Shown here: piece by piece, positions 1 through 12,158 of the stretch
How positions within the stretch are numbered: position 1 is the stretch's first letter
How the letters are laid out: the number at the start of each line of letters is the position of its first letter
Assembly: GCA_002914845.1 (NCBI GenBank)
Contig: JXTC01000051.1
Span: 997,676 to 1,061,675 of the forward strand
Source: Trema orientale
Lineage: Eukaryota > Streptophyta > Magnoliopsida > Rosales > Cannabaceae
Length of the DNA: 64,000 nt
Direction of reading: 5' to 3'
Notes under the pieces: generated by a model
What the model saw: the letters and a program-made list of their open reading frames with translations, nothing else
The model's database searches: none
Told to the model about the DNA's origin: nothing
Translations under genes and position numbers: made by a program

Positions 1-1010
1 TCATAAATTACAGGCCTAACATGATCTATTAGTCCATTGATCTAACATGCCGTACTATGTCGATCCATATATTTACACGTGTCAGTCTATCACAGCCAAA
101 ATTAGCCCATTTAATTAGTATTTTTTTTTTGGTTTAATATTGTTTAATGCACTTCTTTTCCCACATAATTAAATACATTTTTTAAGGCAAGAAATATTTT
201 TTTTTTCTTTTTACATAAAAGTACTAAAAGGGAAACTTAGAAAATATTTGCATAACTTCTTATTATGTTGTTGTGCCAGCAGAAGCACAAATTACGGACT
301 TGTTATACTGAACGCTAAAAAAAATGGTTTATAACAAAATATAAATAACTTGAAAATCACAAATGATATAGAGATTTATCGTAATTCTGCTTTTGACCTA
401 TGGCTATATGTAAGAGATGTTAAAAAAATGCCACTACAACTGAGAAATTCTACAGCCAAGGGGATTACAAAAGAGATCGGACAAAATATCTCATAGCCCA
501 AAACCAAAATACATCAAAATGTCTCTCTCAAAAGTAAGAACAAATTAATAAGAAAATACAATTTTCTTATTTAAACAAAACTTGCTGGCCAAACTGAATT
601 AAGGAGAGAACAAACCTGATGAAATAAAAAAGTGGTCGTTATTGCAAATCTTTAAAACACGAGATTACAAAAGAGGTCTAAAAAAAATATGTCATAGTTT
701 ATTAAGTAGATTTTCACCAAGTTGGTATAAATTTAATAACTTACACATCATGATAAAATTTGTAGATAAATGATACACTACTAATTAGGTATCATAAACC
801 AATTCAAATACATAGAAAAAGTATTTTAAAGCAGCTTATTAAAACTTGATACATATAGAACTATATTTAAAAATTGGAACCCCACATCTCACAATGCGAA
901 AGAAAATTAACCACACTGCGTGTTGTGCCTTGATTGGCGTCCATAATTAAGTGGAGATTTTGCAACCCTAATGCTTGTCGTGCTACTGTACAAATGGGCC
1001 GATTTGGCAC
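1..1010. other. AT-rich intergenic DNA
   Basis: No gene is supported; short reading frames here have no recognisable domain or splice context. From about 930 the sequence joins a dispersed repeat that recurs near 4090-4290, with shared wording around 'gggaaacttttat' and 'acattttgaaat'. Confidence 0.6.
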
Positions 1011-1298
1011 TCTTAATAGCTCTATATCTATTTTTAGGAAACTTTTATCAGTAACAATTTTAAAATATATATTTCGCCACATAGCAGCTAACTAACATTT
1101 TGAAATGGATGGATCTATTGCACCTCATTATTTCTCTTCTCACCTCATTATTTCTCTTAATAGCTCTATATCTATTTTTAGGAAACTTTTATCAGTAACA
1201 ATTTTAAAATATATATTTCGCCACATAGCAGCTAACTAACATTTTGAAATGGATGGATCTATTGCACCTCATTATTTCTCTTCTCACCCTTTTTCTAA
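1011..1298. repeat. 144-bp perfect tandem duplication
   Basis: Two head-to-tail copies begin at 1011 and 1155 with 'tcttaatagctctatatcta' and read the same up to 'cttctcacc' (1144 and 1288). I saw no difference between them, so the duplication is recent or the copies were homogenised. It lies inside a diverged copy of the repeat also found near 4090-4290. Confidence 0.85.
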
Positions 1299-2101
1299 GG
1301 TTACCCTTTTTATATTTCAAAAAATTTAAATATGTCTTTTGCCACCTCTTTTAATTCCAAAATTGACCATAAACTATTTGAATAATAATTTTCCTTTAAT
1401 TCTTCATAGTAATTATATCTCACTATTCATTAGTGTTAAAGTTTTCATTACAATTTCTTTCCATTTTTTCTATTATTTTTCCGAGAATTTTCTGTTTCTT
1501 TATAATATTTCAGAACGTGTCTATTCCTTTTTTGCCCCTTTAGATCCATAGAGTATATTTTTAATTAAAATATTATAAAAAAGAAATGAGAGATTAATAA
1601 ATTAATATATCTTTTCACTAATCTTCTTTTTTTTTTTTTCTGTTTTTTCAAAGAAGAACAAAAATGATTGAAATATAATTTGTTTCTCTCTCAAAGAACA
1701 CATAGACGAGAGAAATGATCTTATATGTATATAAAAGAGGGAAAAAAATTTTGTTTATCAATTTTTTGTCTTCTGAGTTTTTATTTATTTATAGAATGGG
1801 TCATCGTTTACATAGTCATGGTGTATTTGTAGTTTGTGAAAAAAATTCATTTGATTTCCATTTACTTTGTTTGAAATACGACAATGATAGTAGGAAAAAA
1901 ATACATTTGATGATAGAGAATTGAGAACAATTTAAGACGAAGAGTTATTTATTATTTTTTTTATATTGTTATGTTTTTTCTTTACTTGTATATTTTTGTC
2001 ACTTCATTGAAGGATAATTTAATTTATAATAAACGTATTCACAAGAAAAGGGGTGGGAAGAGAAAAATAAGGGGTGAAAATAGATCCCCACTCTTTTGAA
2101 A
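1299..2101. other. AT-rich intergenic DNA
   Basis: Homopolymer-rich spacer up to the MULE-like element. Nothing gene-like is visible. Confidence 0.5.
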
Positions 2102-2110
2102 TATATATAT

Positions 2111-2919
2111 GGCGGATTATATTGATATACCCCCATGGAATATATAGGCATCTCTATTATTTACTAAAAGACAAAAAAAACCAAATAATAAGAACCCTGA
2201 TAAATACTATTGACAAAAGCACCCTGTTTCCCTTCATTATTCTATATTCAAACTTTTTTTATTATTAATAATATTTTCTCACTCATATTCTTTTTCTTGT
2301 TTGCATGTTACTCCAGCTACCAATTGAAGTCTACAGATAGCAAGTTTTCAAAAATTAGAAACTCACAAAGTAATTCTCTCTCTGTTTTTTATATACTTGA
2401 TATTTATAAATAGTTTCAATGTTTTTTTTTTGAATAATAGTTTTAATGTTTTAATTATCCTAAAAAGTCATAATACAATTATCTCTCATTTATTTTTTAG
2501 GGAAATTATCTCTCGTTCATTTTTTTTTAAGTGGAATTACTTCTTGTTAAAATACATCCTTTGTAAGATTTTTCGTTCTTCACCAAAACAAGAAGAAGAA
2601 TATAATGAAGCAATTGTTGAATACATGTAAATATATAAAGTGAAAATAAATAATAGTGGATATATAAATGAGATCGATTAACTACAAGAGAACAACTATT
2701 GATTCTAAAAAAAAAAGCAAAAATTGAAACGAGAAAAAAAATAGAACGGAGTGATGAGGAAGACATGGGTATTAGAAGGATTAGGAAAATAGAATTCTTA
2801 AAGTAGAAGGGGTGCTTTTGTTGTTTAGATTAATTAGTTTAATTAAAATGTCTTGAATAGTCTTTTTGCATAAATTAGGAGTGCCTGTAGTTTATTTCAG
2901 GGTGTCAATATAGCTCCCC
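2111..2919. mobile_element. MULE-like non-autonomous element
   Basis: The ends are an imperfect inverted repeat: the left begins GGCGGATTATATTGATA and the right, read on the other strand, GGGGAGCTATATTGACA. Similarity continues inward for about 100 bp, including 'aaaagcaccc' on both sides. Flanks are TATATATAT (2102-2110) and TATATATAG (2920-2928), an 8/9 match to a 9-bp target duplication as Mutator-like elements make. The flank is AT repeat, so the duplication is weaker evidence than usual. No transposase frame is seen. Confidence 0.5.
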
Positions 2920-2928
2920 TATATATAG

Positions 2929-3114
2929 AGCAATTTTTACAAAAATTACCCCGTAATGGTTTTAAAGCTCATCAGTAGAGAAAATTAGGCTAAATAGCAG
3001 TCCAGTCTCAACTTTTACTTTTAGCAATGTGTTTTGATTGTTTACTTTTGTAGCAATTTTTGTTTTGAAATTCTAAATTTGTCCCTAAATTTTTTACTAA
3101 CTAATTGAGATTTT
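2929..3114. repeat. Piece of a dispersed repeat
   Basis: The stretch with 'ggttttaaagctcatcagta' resembles 4270-4300, part of the same repeat family seen at 930-1288 and 4090-4290. No gene. Confidence 0.35.
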
Positions 3115-3130
3115 AAAAGCATAGTATGTT

Positions 3131-3791
3131 AAGTTCGAGAGGAGAGCTCCAACCTGCTCCTCTCCTCTTCTCCACATCAACTCTCCTTCATCCCCTCTCT
3201 GCAGTAGACGTAAGGCCAAGCTCCAGCTCCCTCTTTTACTAGTGCCTCTCCCTATCGGGGAGAGGGTCATTCCCTCTCTCCGGTATAAGCTTTTTTACTT
3301 TTTTCCGCCTGTGTTTAGTTCTTTTGTCCAATAACTCTCTTTTTTGAGAGGATAGTTTCCCACCTAGATCTAGTTCTTGTGTGGGTTTAGTACACCCAGA
3401 TATAGATCAGTGGTAGTTTGTGTTATTTTTAGTTTGTTCTTTAGTTTTTGTGTGGTTGTCCTCCATATCTGTATCAATTTTGATTCAGATCTGGGGAGGT
3501 AAATTATAGCAAATCAGAGTTAGCAGAGTATCCACCAGTGAATCGATCAGAGTTGTCAATTCGGATTGGGAAGAATCTAAAAGAGTCATTGAAGTGCTCT
3601 ATTTTACCCTTGGATTTTTTCTCCAAGATCGTTGTTGGGGACCATCAGTACTTTGAGATCTATAAGGGTGTTGTCATCTTCGAACTTTTGAATTGATTTC
3701 CTAATTCTCATTATAAGAGGTTATATATAACTCGATTCACCATTGTAATCCTTATGTGAGTTTAATGAAATTGTTTTACTTTTTTTTAAAA
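3131..3791 (+). mobile_element. Non-LTR retroposon insertion (probably a 5'-truncated LINE)
   Basis: This block is clearly less AT-rich than its surroundings and is bracketed by a perfect 16-bp direct repeat, AAAAGCATAGTATGTT, at 3115-3130 and 3792-3807. It ends with 'taatgaaattgttttac' plus T8 and an A run. A long target duplication, an abrupt 5' edge and an A-rich 3' end fit target-primed reverse transcription. I see no intact ORF, so a LINE 3' end, a SINE-like RNA or a retroposed transcript all remain possible. Confidence 0.6.
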
Positions 3792-3807
3792 AAAAGCATA
3801 GTATGTT

Positions 3808-4499
3808 TAATTTTTGTAAAAATTTTTATATCCTAAAATATATTTAGTTACCTATTAGGCAAAATTTAGATTAAAAATGCTTTTATAAAAGTTCTCGCAA
3901 CCAGTTAGCACCAAAAAAAAAAAAAAAACCTCAACTCATCAGTCGAAAAAATTCAACCAATAAGTTGAAAAATTTAACTAGTCAGTATACAAACCTCAGC
4001 AGTTAGTTAGAAAGGAAAAAAAAAATCAACCCTAGTTAGTAGAAAATTCTCAACAAGTTGGGGAAACTTAGGGGCCTGATTAGCTTTCACGTAGGGATTT
4101 TGTACACTTCTAATATCGTGCAGTGCTGTTGTTCTAATCAACTGATATCTAACGCTCTTGATAGCTTTCTACCTATTTCTGGGAAACTTTTATAAATAGC
4201 AGTTCTAAAATCCAAATTTATCATAAAGTAGTTAACCAAATAAGTACATTTTGAAATAGTTTATACCAAAATTGCCCTGCTTTGGTTTTAAAGCTTAAGT
4301 AATGAGTGAAAAAAAAAAAGAAAAGAAAAAGAAAAAAAGTTAGTAGACAAACTTCAATAGTTAGTTTAAAAAAAAACACTCAATTAGTGAATAGAAAAAT
4401 CCCAACCAATCAGGGATTTTTAGGGACAAAGTTGGAACTAGACAATAAAAATTGTTTTAAAATAAAAAATAAAATGATATTGTTAAGGTAAAAGCTTAA
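3808..4499. repeat. AT-rich spacer with a dispersed-repeat copy (about 4090-4290)
   Basis: The part around 4090-4290 matches 930-1110 in order and orientation ('gggattttgyac', 'gctcttgatagc', 'gggaaacttttat', 'cattttgaaat'). The rest is A/T homopolymer spacer without genes. Confidence 0.45.
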
Positions 4500-4791
4500 G
4501 GCTATGTTTGGAACTTGGATTTTAGTAGGGAAAAAAAATTATAAGGGAAAAGTTGAAGGAAAGAGAGAGGAAAAATATTTTCCTAAAATTCTATAAAATT
4601 AAATTTTCAAAAACTTTTCTCTCATAATCTTTTTATTATAATTTTTATCCTCCAAATTGGTTAAAAACATCTTTTACAGAATCTTCATAAAAATTTTTCC
4701 TTCAATCTTTGATAAAATCCAAACAAAAGAAAATGAAATTCTTAAGAATTTATTTTTTTTCCTCCCTAAAATCTAAGATCCAAACGGAGCC
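4500..4791. mobile_element. Tourist-like (PIF/Harbinger) MITE
   Basis: Inverted ends GGCTATGTTTGGAACTTGG and, on the other strand, GGCTCCGTTTGGATCTTAG, both running into GATTTTAG. The element is 292 bp and non-coding. Flanks are TAA (4497-4499) and TGA (4792-4794), close to the 3-bp TWA duplication of the superfamily. A 3'-end fragment of the same family lies near 37428-37500. Confidence 0.6.
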
Positions 4792-4795
4792 TGAG

Positions 4796-6230
4796 GGCTT
4801 CTTACAAAATCTAGGCTAAAGTATCAAAAATTGAAAAATTCTGGGTGACCCGAATTTTTTGAAAAATTCTGGATTGATTTAGAAATATCACTTTTTAAAA
4901 CTTATTCTTTTAACAATAACACCTTTAATAAATATTTAGAACAATATAATTTTTTCTTCAAAATTGGTATTTTTCAATGGTACTCGAGGTAACCAGTTTG
5001 GTTGCGTGAGATAACTGGTTAAGTTACTGACCTCGTGTAATCATCAATGAATAAAAAATAGTATTTTTCTAAATATTTTTAAAAGTGGTATGTTTCTAAT
5101 TAAATCCGGGATTTTTCAAATAATTTCAAAATCCTAGATTTTTCATTTTTTTTGTGTAAAATTACCATAAAAAAATCAAATTTCCTCAAAGCTCAATTCC
5201 ATGAAATATTATTAAGCCTAACTAAATAATTTTACCGTTTATTATTTTTGGAGGATGGCAATTAATTTATAGCAGTTCTTTGTCCTCTCTTTTAAATGCT
5301 ATAAAAGTAATTTTGTTTTCCAGAACTTATATCCATGAAATGAGCCCAATTTCCACCCTATTTCTTCATGTAGATACTTATCTGATGGGCTATTTGACCG
5401 GTCCATATTTGTTAGAGAGCAACTATTACACACACCACCAGGACGATTAAATTAAACGATCATATTTTTCTTTGGGCTTCTTACAAAAACCTAGGCCCAA
5501 TGTCCAAAAAAATTGAAAAATTCCTGATAGGCTGAAATTTTGGGATTCTTAAAAAATTCTAGGCCCAAAGTACTCAATATTGACAAAATTCCTGAATTTT
5601 TTGAAAAATCCCGGATTGGTTTAGAAAATTATCACTTTTTAAAATTTTTATTAGAAAAATAGCACCTTTAAAAAGTATTTAGAAAATACTATTTTTTCAA
5701 AATCGGTATTTTTCAATGATATTCGAGATGACCAGTTTGTTATTTAGGATAACCATTCTAATTACTTGAATTAACTAATCAAGTTACCTCAGATAACTTG
5801 ACTAGCTACTTTAAATATCTTATTAATTAATAAAAAGTGGTTATTTTCTAAATAAATTTTAAAAGTGGTATGTTTATAATTAAATCTGAGATTTTTCAGA
5901 ATAATCTCAAATTCTGTGATTTTTCAATTGTTTTTGAAAAATTACCATAAAAAATCAAATTTCCTCTTTAAAAAATTTCGGATTTATTTAGAAAATCATT
6001 TCTTAAAGTTTATTTAAAAATATTTATAAAAATTCATATTTTCTTCAAAATTAATATTTTTCAATGGTACTCGAGTTAATCATTCAGGTTACTTAGGATA
6101 ACCTATCAAGTTATTGAAATAACTAGTCGAATTACCTCAATACCTTATTAATTAACAAAAAGTGGTAGTATTCTAAATATTTCAAAACTCATATTTTTTA
6201 AGTAAGAGATTTGGAAGCTTATATCTATAT
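4796..6230. repeat. Three adjacent copies of a GTAACC/CTCGAG-core repeat
   Basis: Copies at about 4796-5190, 5475-5965 and 5960-6230 share the order 'gggcttcttacaaaa', 'ttgaaaaattc', 'tttttcaatggtactcgag', several GTTACT/GTAACC words, 'aaaagtggtat', then 'accataaaaaatcaaatttc'. Further copies lie at 44160-44560 (inverted) and 50740-51180. The family is partly self-complementary, with no ORF and no clear target duplication. Confidence 0.65.
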
Positions 6231-6365
6231 TTTCAAATATAAGACCAAACTTACGACCTTCCAAAAATAATTAAAATCTCGTACGATGTTTAATGGTATT
6301 TTTTTGAAATTTGATACTAATTGCTAAAACATGTGGTGGCATTTACATAAATATGACAATCTTTG
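6230..6365 (+). repeat. Repeat module shared with 51170-51275
   Basis: 'ttacgacctt', 'cgtacgat' and 'gtggtggcattta' occur here in the same order as 'ttacgacctt', 'cgtacgat' and 'gcggtagcatttta' at the second locus. At both loci the module follows the GTAACC-core repeat, so the two loci share a composite unit longer than either part. Confidence 0.55.
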
Positions 6366-7309
6366 TCAAACACGTGTATCACCTCAAAATAACTAAATGA
6401 AGTATTGGCTCAGTGGTTTCAACTAAAGCTTCTTTTTTTTTTCCCCCCCTCTAGGTTAACCGTTCAAACCACAACAATTCCACTTTTAAGTACTTTTGCT
6501 GTTTCTCTCTGCTTTTACTTTATGTTTTGTCCTTCTTCTTTTTTTGCTTTTTTCATTTCAATATTTTTATTTCTCTATTTTAATTCTTCTCCTTTTTGTA
6601 CTTTTTTTTTGCTCTTTTTCGTTTTCAATTTTTTTTCTTCCTTCATTTTTTTATTGAGGAAATTAGACCTTATATGGTATTTCCAGAAAAAAATTTTTTG
6701 AAAAATATGGTAGTTAGGGTTTTCTTAGATACAGTTTGATTTCTATTAAAAAAATACAATTTTCTAAAAAAATTAGAAAAATACCATTTTTTAAAATAGT
6801 AACTAATAACTAATAATCAGTTTTCAAAAACTGATAACTAGTAACCAAAAGTATTTATAACTAGTACCCATTTTAAAAATAATATTTTTCTATTTTGTTA
6901 AACGTGGTATTTTTCTAATAAAATCCATACGAAAATTTGAAAAAAAGCCTAACCTCTATATTTTTTTAATGTTTTTGGATTTTTATAGGTAAAAGTGTTA
7001 GAAACCATTTTTTATTCATTTTAAACAGCTTCACTTTTAAGTATTTTTGTTGTTTTTCTCTTTCGCTTTTATTCATTTTTCTTTTTTTTTTTTAATTTTT
7101 TCTTTCATTATTTTAATTCCTTTTCCTTTTTTATTTGCTCCACTTTTATTTTCCCTTTCTTTTGTTATTTTTCATTTTTCTTCTTTCTTCCTTAATCTTT
7201 AATTTTTTGTTTTAAATTAATTTTTCCTTTCTTTTCCTTCTCTTATAAATAGAAAGAGCTACTCTTTCCTCCCCCTCCCCCACTCAAAGACATGAGATGC
7301 CACTTTTTT
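6366..7309. other. T-rich spacer with a possible SINE 5' fragment
   Basis: Around 6405-6480 'ggctcagtgg' and 'gttcaaacc' look like tRNA-type A and B boxes, split by a T/C run. No matching 3' part or target duplication was found. The remainder, including a GTAACC-bearing piece near 6700-6960, is pyrimidine-rich and non-coding. Confidence 0.35.
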
Positions 7310-8880
7310 TTTCCACTTAAAGACACTAGAAACAAATTTGGTTTCTAGTTTCCAAAGTAACTAATCATCAGAATTGGTTACCCAGCATGGTTTTCACTCA
7401 AAACTACTGAATACCAATTTGGTTTTTGATTTCAAGAATAATAATAACCAGACTTTTTTAGAAAACTAAAATAGTTCAAATTGTTTTTTGGTTACTATTC
7501 AAAACCAACATAGTTTTCACAGGAAATCAGTTTAATTTCCACTAAAAAAAAAATAATTTAGTTTCCACCCGGAACTACTCAATACCAATTTGGTTTTTAG
7601 TTTCAAAAATAACAATAACCTAATTTTTAAGGAAACTAAAATAGTTCAAATTATTTTTTTGTTACTATTCAAAATCAATATAGTTTCCACTCGAAACTAC
7701 TCAATACCAATTTAGTTTTCGATTTTAAGAATAAAAATAACTAAATTTTTTTAGGATACCAAAATAGTTCAAATTATTTTTTAGTTTTTATTCGAAACCA
7801 ATATTGTATAAGAAACTAGTTTGGTTTCAACTCGAAACTACTTAATACCAATTTAGTTTTTCATTTTAAGAATAACAATGACCAAATCTTTTTAAGAAAC
7901 TAAAATAGTTCACATTATTTTTTGGTTACTATTTGAAACCAACATGGTTTCCACTCGAAACTACTCAATACTAATTTAGTTTTTAGTTTCAAGAATAATA
8001 ATAACCAAATTTTTTGACAAAAGCCAAAGTAGTTCAAATTATTTTTTGGTTACTATTCAAAACCAACATGGTTTTCACTAGAAATCAGTTTGGTTTCTGC
8101 TCAAAACCAATTTGATTTCCAGTCAAAACTATTCAATACCAATTTTATTTTTGGTATCAAGAATAACAATAACCAAATTTTTCAGGAAACCAAAATATTT
8201 CAAATTATTCTTTGGTTACTATTCAAAACCAATATGGTTTCTACTCTAAAGTACTCAATACCAATTTAGTTTTTGGTTTTAAGAATAATAATAACCAAAT
8301 ATTTTTAGGAAACCAAAATAGTTCAAATTATTTTTTAGTTACTGTTCGAAACCAACATGGTTTCCAGTTCAATTTCCACTCGAAACTACTCAAACTACCA
8401 ATTTAGTTTTTGGTCTTAAGAATAACAATAACTAAATATTTTTAGGAAATCAAAGTAGTTCAAATTACTTTTCTGTTACTATTTGAAGCCAACATGGTTT
8501 CCACTGGAAACTAGTTTATTTTCCACTCGAAACTACTCAATACTCATTTAGTTTTTGGTTTCAAGAATCTCAATAACCAAATATTTTTAGGAAACTAAAA
8601 TAGTTCAAATTATTTTTTAGTTACTATTCGAAACTAACATAATTTTTACTAGAAACTAGTTCGGTTTCTACTCGAAACTTCTCAATACCAAATTAGTTTT
8701 TTGTTTCAAGAATAATAATAACCAAATTTTTTTTACGAAACCAAAATAATTCAAATTATTTTTTAGTAACTATTCGAAACAAATATGGTTTCTACTAGAA
8801 ACTACTTCGGTTTCCATTCGAAGCTACTCAATACCAATTTTTTTTTTTTGTTTCAAGAATAATAATAACCAAATTATATT
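7310..8880. repeat. Degenerate tandem array, about 11 units of 122-170 bp
   Basis: The marker 'ctactcaatacc' and variants recurs near 7402, 7572, 7696, 7836, 7959, 8128, 8250, 8384, 8531, 8677 and 8823. Spacings fall into short units (about 122-140) and longer units (about 146-170) that carry an extra 'actagaaactagtttggttt'-type piece. Units are built from AACCAAATTGG-type words. Short open frames across it are repeat artefacts. Confidence 0.85.
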
Positions 8881-9849
8881 AGGAGAATTTCATATCCATT
8901 TTTAATTTTTTGAGAAATATTAAGACCAATACCATCATTTTCACCTTCTATTATCACCATTTCATGATATGTAGACTTCCAATAAAATATTTTACATATT
9001 AATAATATATAACAAAATGTACTGGAGTACACATTTCAAACAGTGAGAAAAGAGAATAGTCCTAGCAGTTTATATTGTCTTTCTTTCTAAAACCTCCATT
9101 ATCATACATCTTCTTCTTTTTTCAAAAATTTCATAACTTTTGATTATCTTTCTTCCCTCTTCAAGATTTTACTCCTAATGAATTTTTTTTTTTTAACGCT
9201 CTCTCTTTTTTTTTGATATAAAACAAGCTCCTCAAGGGAATAATGTTAATAAAAGCTAAAAAGCTACAATTACAATACAAGAACAGAAGATTACAATTTC
9301 AAAATCCTAAAAAAATGAAACGAAAAATAGATCACAAACACAACAATAGCAAAATTATGGGCTACTATAATTCTCCAAGAGAAGAAAATAACAAGGACCA
9401 CCAGTAAATAATTACCTTCACCTGCTACTAGACTGCGTCCTTGGCGAGTAGAATCCTGTGATTCCAACACCAAATGGGATCCACGCACGCTGAAAAAGAA
9501 AACTAACTTATCCGCATTACAGATCTAAATCCAAAGAAAAAATTCTCAGATTTAAGATCTATTAAACAGAACTAAAAACTCATACAGATCAAAAATCTGA
9601 TGGTACTATAACAAGATCTAAATCTAGACTTATTATAAAAATAAAGAAATAAAAAACGGAAAAACTCCTCATTTCCAAAGAAGACCAAGGAGGAGAAGGG
9701 AGGAGGAGGAGAGGTCGAAAATGGAGATCAAAGCACTCCCTCTTCGGTCTCTTGTGAAAACGTCTAGCAAGAGTTTTTTGAGAGAGAGAAAAGAAGGCTA
9801 GAGTTTTTTTTTTTCCTAGGCTCTCCTTATTTTTAAAAGTCACATAAAT
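8881..9849. other. Intergenic DNA, possible minus-strand retroposon tail
   Basis: No gene is supported. At 9185-9240, T runs followed by 'gatataaaacaagctcctca' could be the reversed tail of a LINE-like element, but no target duplication was found. 9400-9800 has purine-rich, 5'UTR-like composition on the minus strand and may belong to the element ending at 12158. Confidence 0.3.
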
Positions 9850-12158
9850 GCGACGGTAGTTGTTGTCAGCTGAAGATCATAGCTGAAAGTCACTCTCTGA
9901 TGAAAATAGAAACTCGTCAGCAAAAGCCATTTTTGCCGACTGAATTTAAATTTTTACCGACGCAACGTTGTCGCCAAAGAAACTTTTTCGCCGGCGAAAG
10001 TGTTACCAAAATTTGATTTTTTTTACTATTCACCAACAACAAATCATGCGTCCGTGAAAGTAAACTGTTGCCGATGCATAAACGAGTCAGAAAATATTTT
10101 CTATAAAATTTAAAAAATATATATATGAAAATAACTTTTCCGATGTATAAACGCATCGGCAAAGGTATTATCTGAAAATTTTTAAAAATAGAAAAAAAAT
10201 TTTTGCTGACGTGGACATGTAAACGTTTTTTCAAAATTTTTTTTAAAAAAAGTAAAAAATATTTACCGACGAGAAAATGCGTCAGCAAAAGTGTCATTTT
10301 TTAATAAATAATTATTTAATTAGTTTAATTAAATAGTTTATTTTTTGATTAATATATTAAAAATTAAGAAGAGAAAAATTAGTACCAGAAATAACCTTTC
10401 TCAAACTTCAAAGAGAATTATTACACTTTTATCAATAATGACTGATCTGATTTTTTTTATTTGTTAATTAGTGGGATTGGATTTTACAGAAAATTTGGCT
10501 AAAAACAATCTTATTTTCCTCATGTAAATTCTAATCACAATTTACAAGAAATTAGTCTCAACTGTAAGGATAACAGTTCAAAAAAAATTCTGAAATTAAT
10601 TCTATATAAAACTAGGATAAATACCTTAGCTTTGTACATGTCTCATGCGTTGTTCTCAGCAAAAAGTCTATCACTTTGTTGTACAATCTTTTTACTATAT
10701 AGATAGGTTATAATCAATGAAAACACAAGAGTACGACCTTTGCACAAAAAGAAATATAAACTAGTTTATATAAACCTCAATATAATTATATACATATAGA
10801 TATATGTATACATATCTAATGCCAGAAAAGTAATGATTCTCATTCATATTGGGCAAGAGTATGAACTTTGCCTTGTGCATAACCAAAATGACACAGACAA
10901 TATAAACCATATCCAACAAAACAAGATCACATCACTAAACAAAATTAACCAAAAAAAAAAAAAAAAGAATTGAAAATGAGCTTTTGGACTCTATTTACAA
11001 AAGGTCTTATTTTTTTTTCGTTGGATTCATTGAAAGTGTGTAAAAAAAAAACTGCCATCTTCTTCTTGTGCAGTAAATAAGACACAACTAATTTAAATAT
11101 ATGAAAAGGTAACCATGAAAATAAAATAAGACAAAAATCTGGATAACAATACACAACAAAATCTGAAATAGCAAACGAAATAAGAAAACAACTAAAGCTT
11201 CAAACAAACCTAGTCAAAAACAGAATCAAAATAATAGATCTAGAACCCCAAAGCAAAAATAGAACCAAAACAACCACCAAATTACAAAAGCCATGTGAAT
11301 AAACTTATCTTACAAAGAAACCTACACGAAAATCCAAATCTAAAAATCACCCAATAGATTTTCCCCTAAAAATCTTTAGCAATCGGAAAAAAAAATCTAA
11401 AAAACATATAACAGAAAAAATAAAACTTATTCAAACAAAAAAAGGATTTTTTTTTTTTTTAAATCTCTTACTGCAAATGGTCTAATAAACGGATGAAGAG
11501 GTAAAGATATACAAATGGAGAGAGCTAATTGGTTGAGAAGAAGAAGTGTGAGAAGAAAAATAGGAAGATAGAGAACGAATCAAAGAAGACAAATAAGTGA
11601 GAGGCGGCAGCTTCGGAGATGAGAGGTGAGTGATGAGGGATTAAGGTCTGAAGAGGTTAAGGGTGAGGGATAAGGGGTTGAGAGCTGAGAAGGTGAAGGG
11701 CAGCAACTGCAGATGTGAGGAGTGAGGGTGAAAATGTGAGAGAGATGATAAAAGGTTATATGGATTAACCTATTGCCGAGGGATTGAGAAAGATAGCTGG
11801 GATGAGAATATTAAACAACGGCATCGTTCCATTAAAATAACTGAAGTCTACACCGACGCATTTTCCCATCAGGACATGCTTCAAAAATTTTCACTCAAAA
11901 ATTAAGGCGCTGAAATAAAATATATTTCGCGCATCATTTTCCCTGAGATCAACCTTTCGCTGATGGAAATTAAAATTGCATCGGTGAATATTTTGCGTCA
12001 ACTCTTCTCCGACACGATATCCATCAGTATATAGTAACCAAAACTGGATTTTTTTACTAGTCTTTTTCCGACGGATGTTAGACAGAAGCATCGGTAAATC
12101 GTTCTTTTACCTATAGAGTACACTAATTCCGTCAGCAAATGTTGCTTTTTTTGTAGTG
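9850..12158. mobile_element. CACTA-like (En/Spm) element, one terminus recognised
   Basis: The right end, read on the minus strand, begins CACTACAAAAAAAGCAACAT, the hallmark terminus of the CACTA superfamily. Both flanks (about 9850-10290 and 11840-12130) carry many short motifs of the type CCGACG / CGTCAGCAAAAG / CATCGGTAAA, as in CACTA subterminal repeats. No matching CACTA start was found on the left, so that boundary is approximate and the end may be lost. The interior has no transposase frame. Confidence 0.55.

Noticed and set aside
8212-8406. Frame within the tandem array
   Set aside because: Consists only of degenerate repeat units; no conservation between units at protein level.
7310-8880. 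CRISPR-like look of regularly spaced repeats
   Set aside because: Units are long, degenerate and head-to-tail without distinct spacers, in a plant nuclear context.
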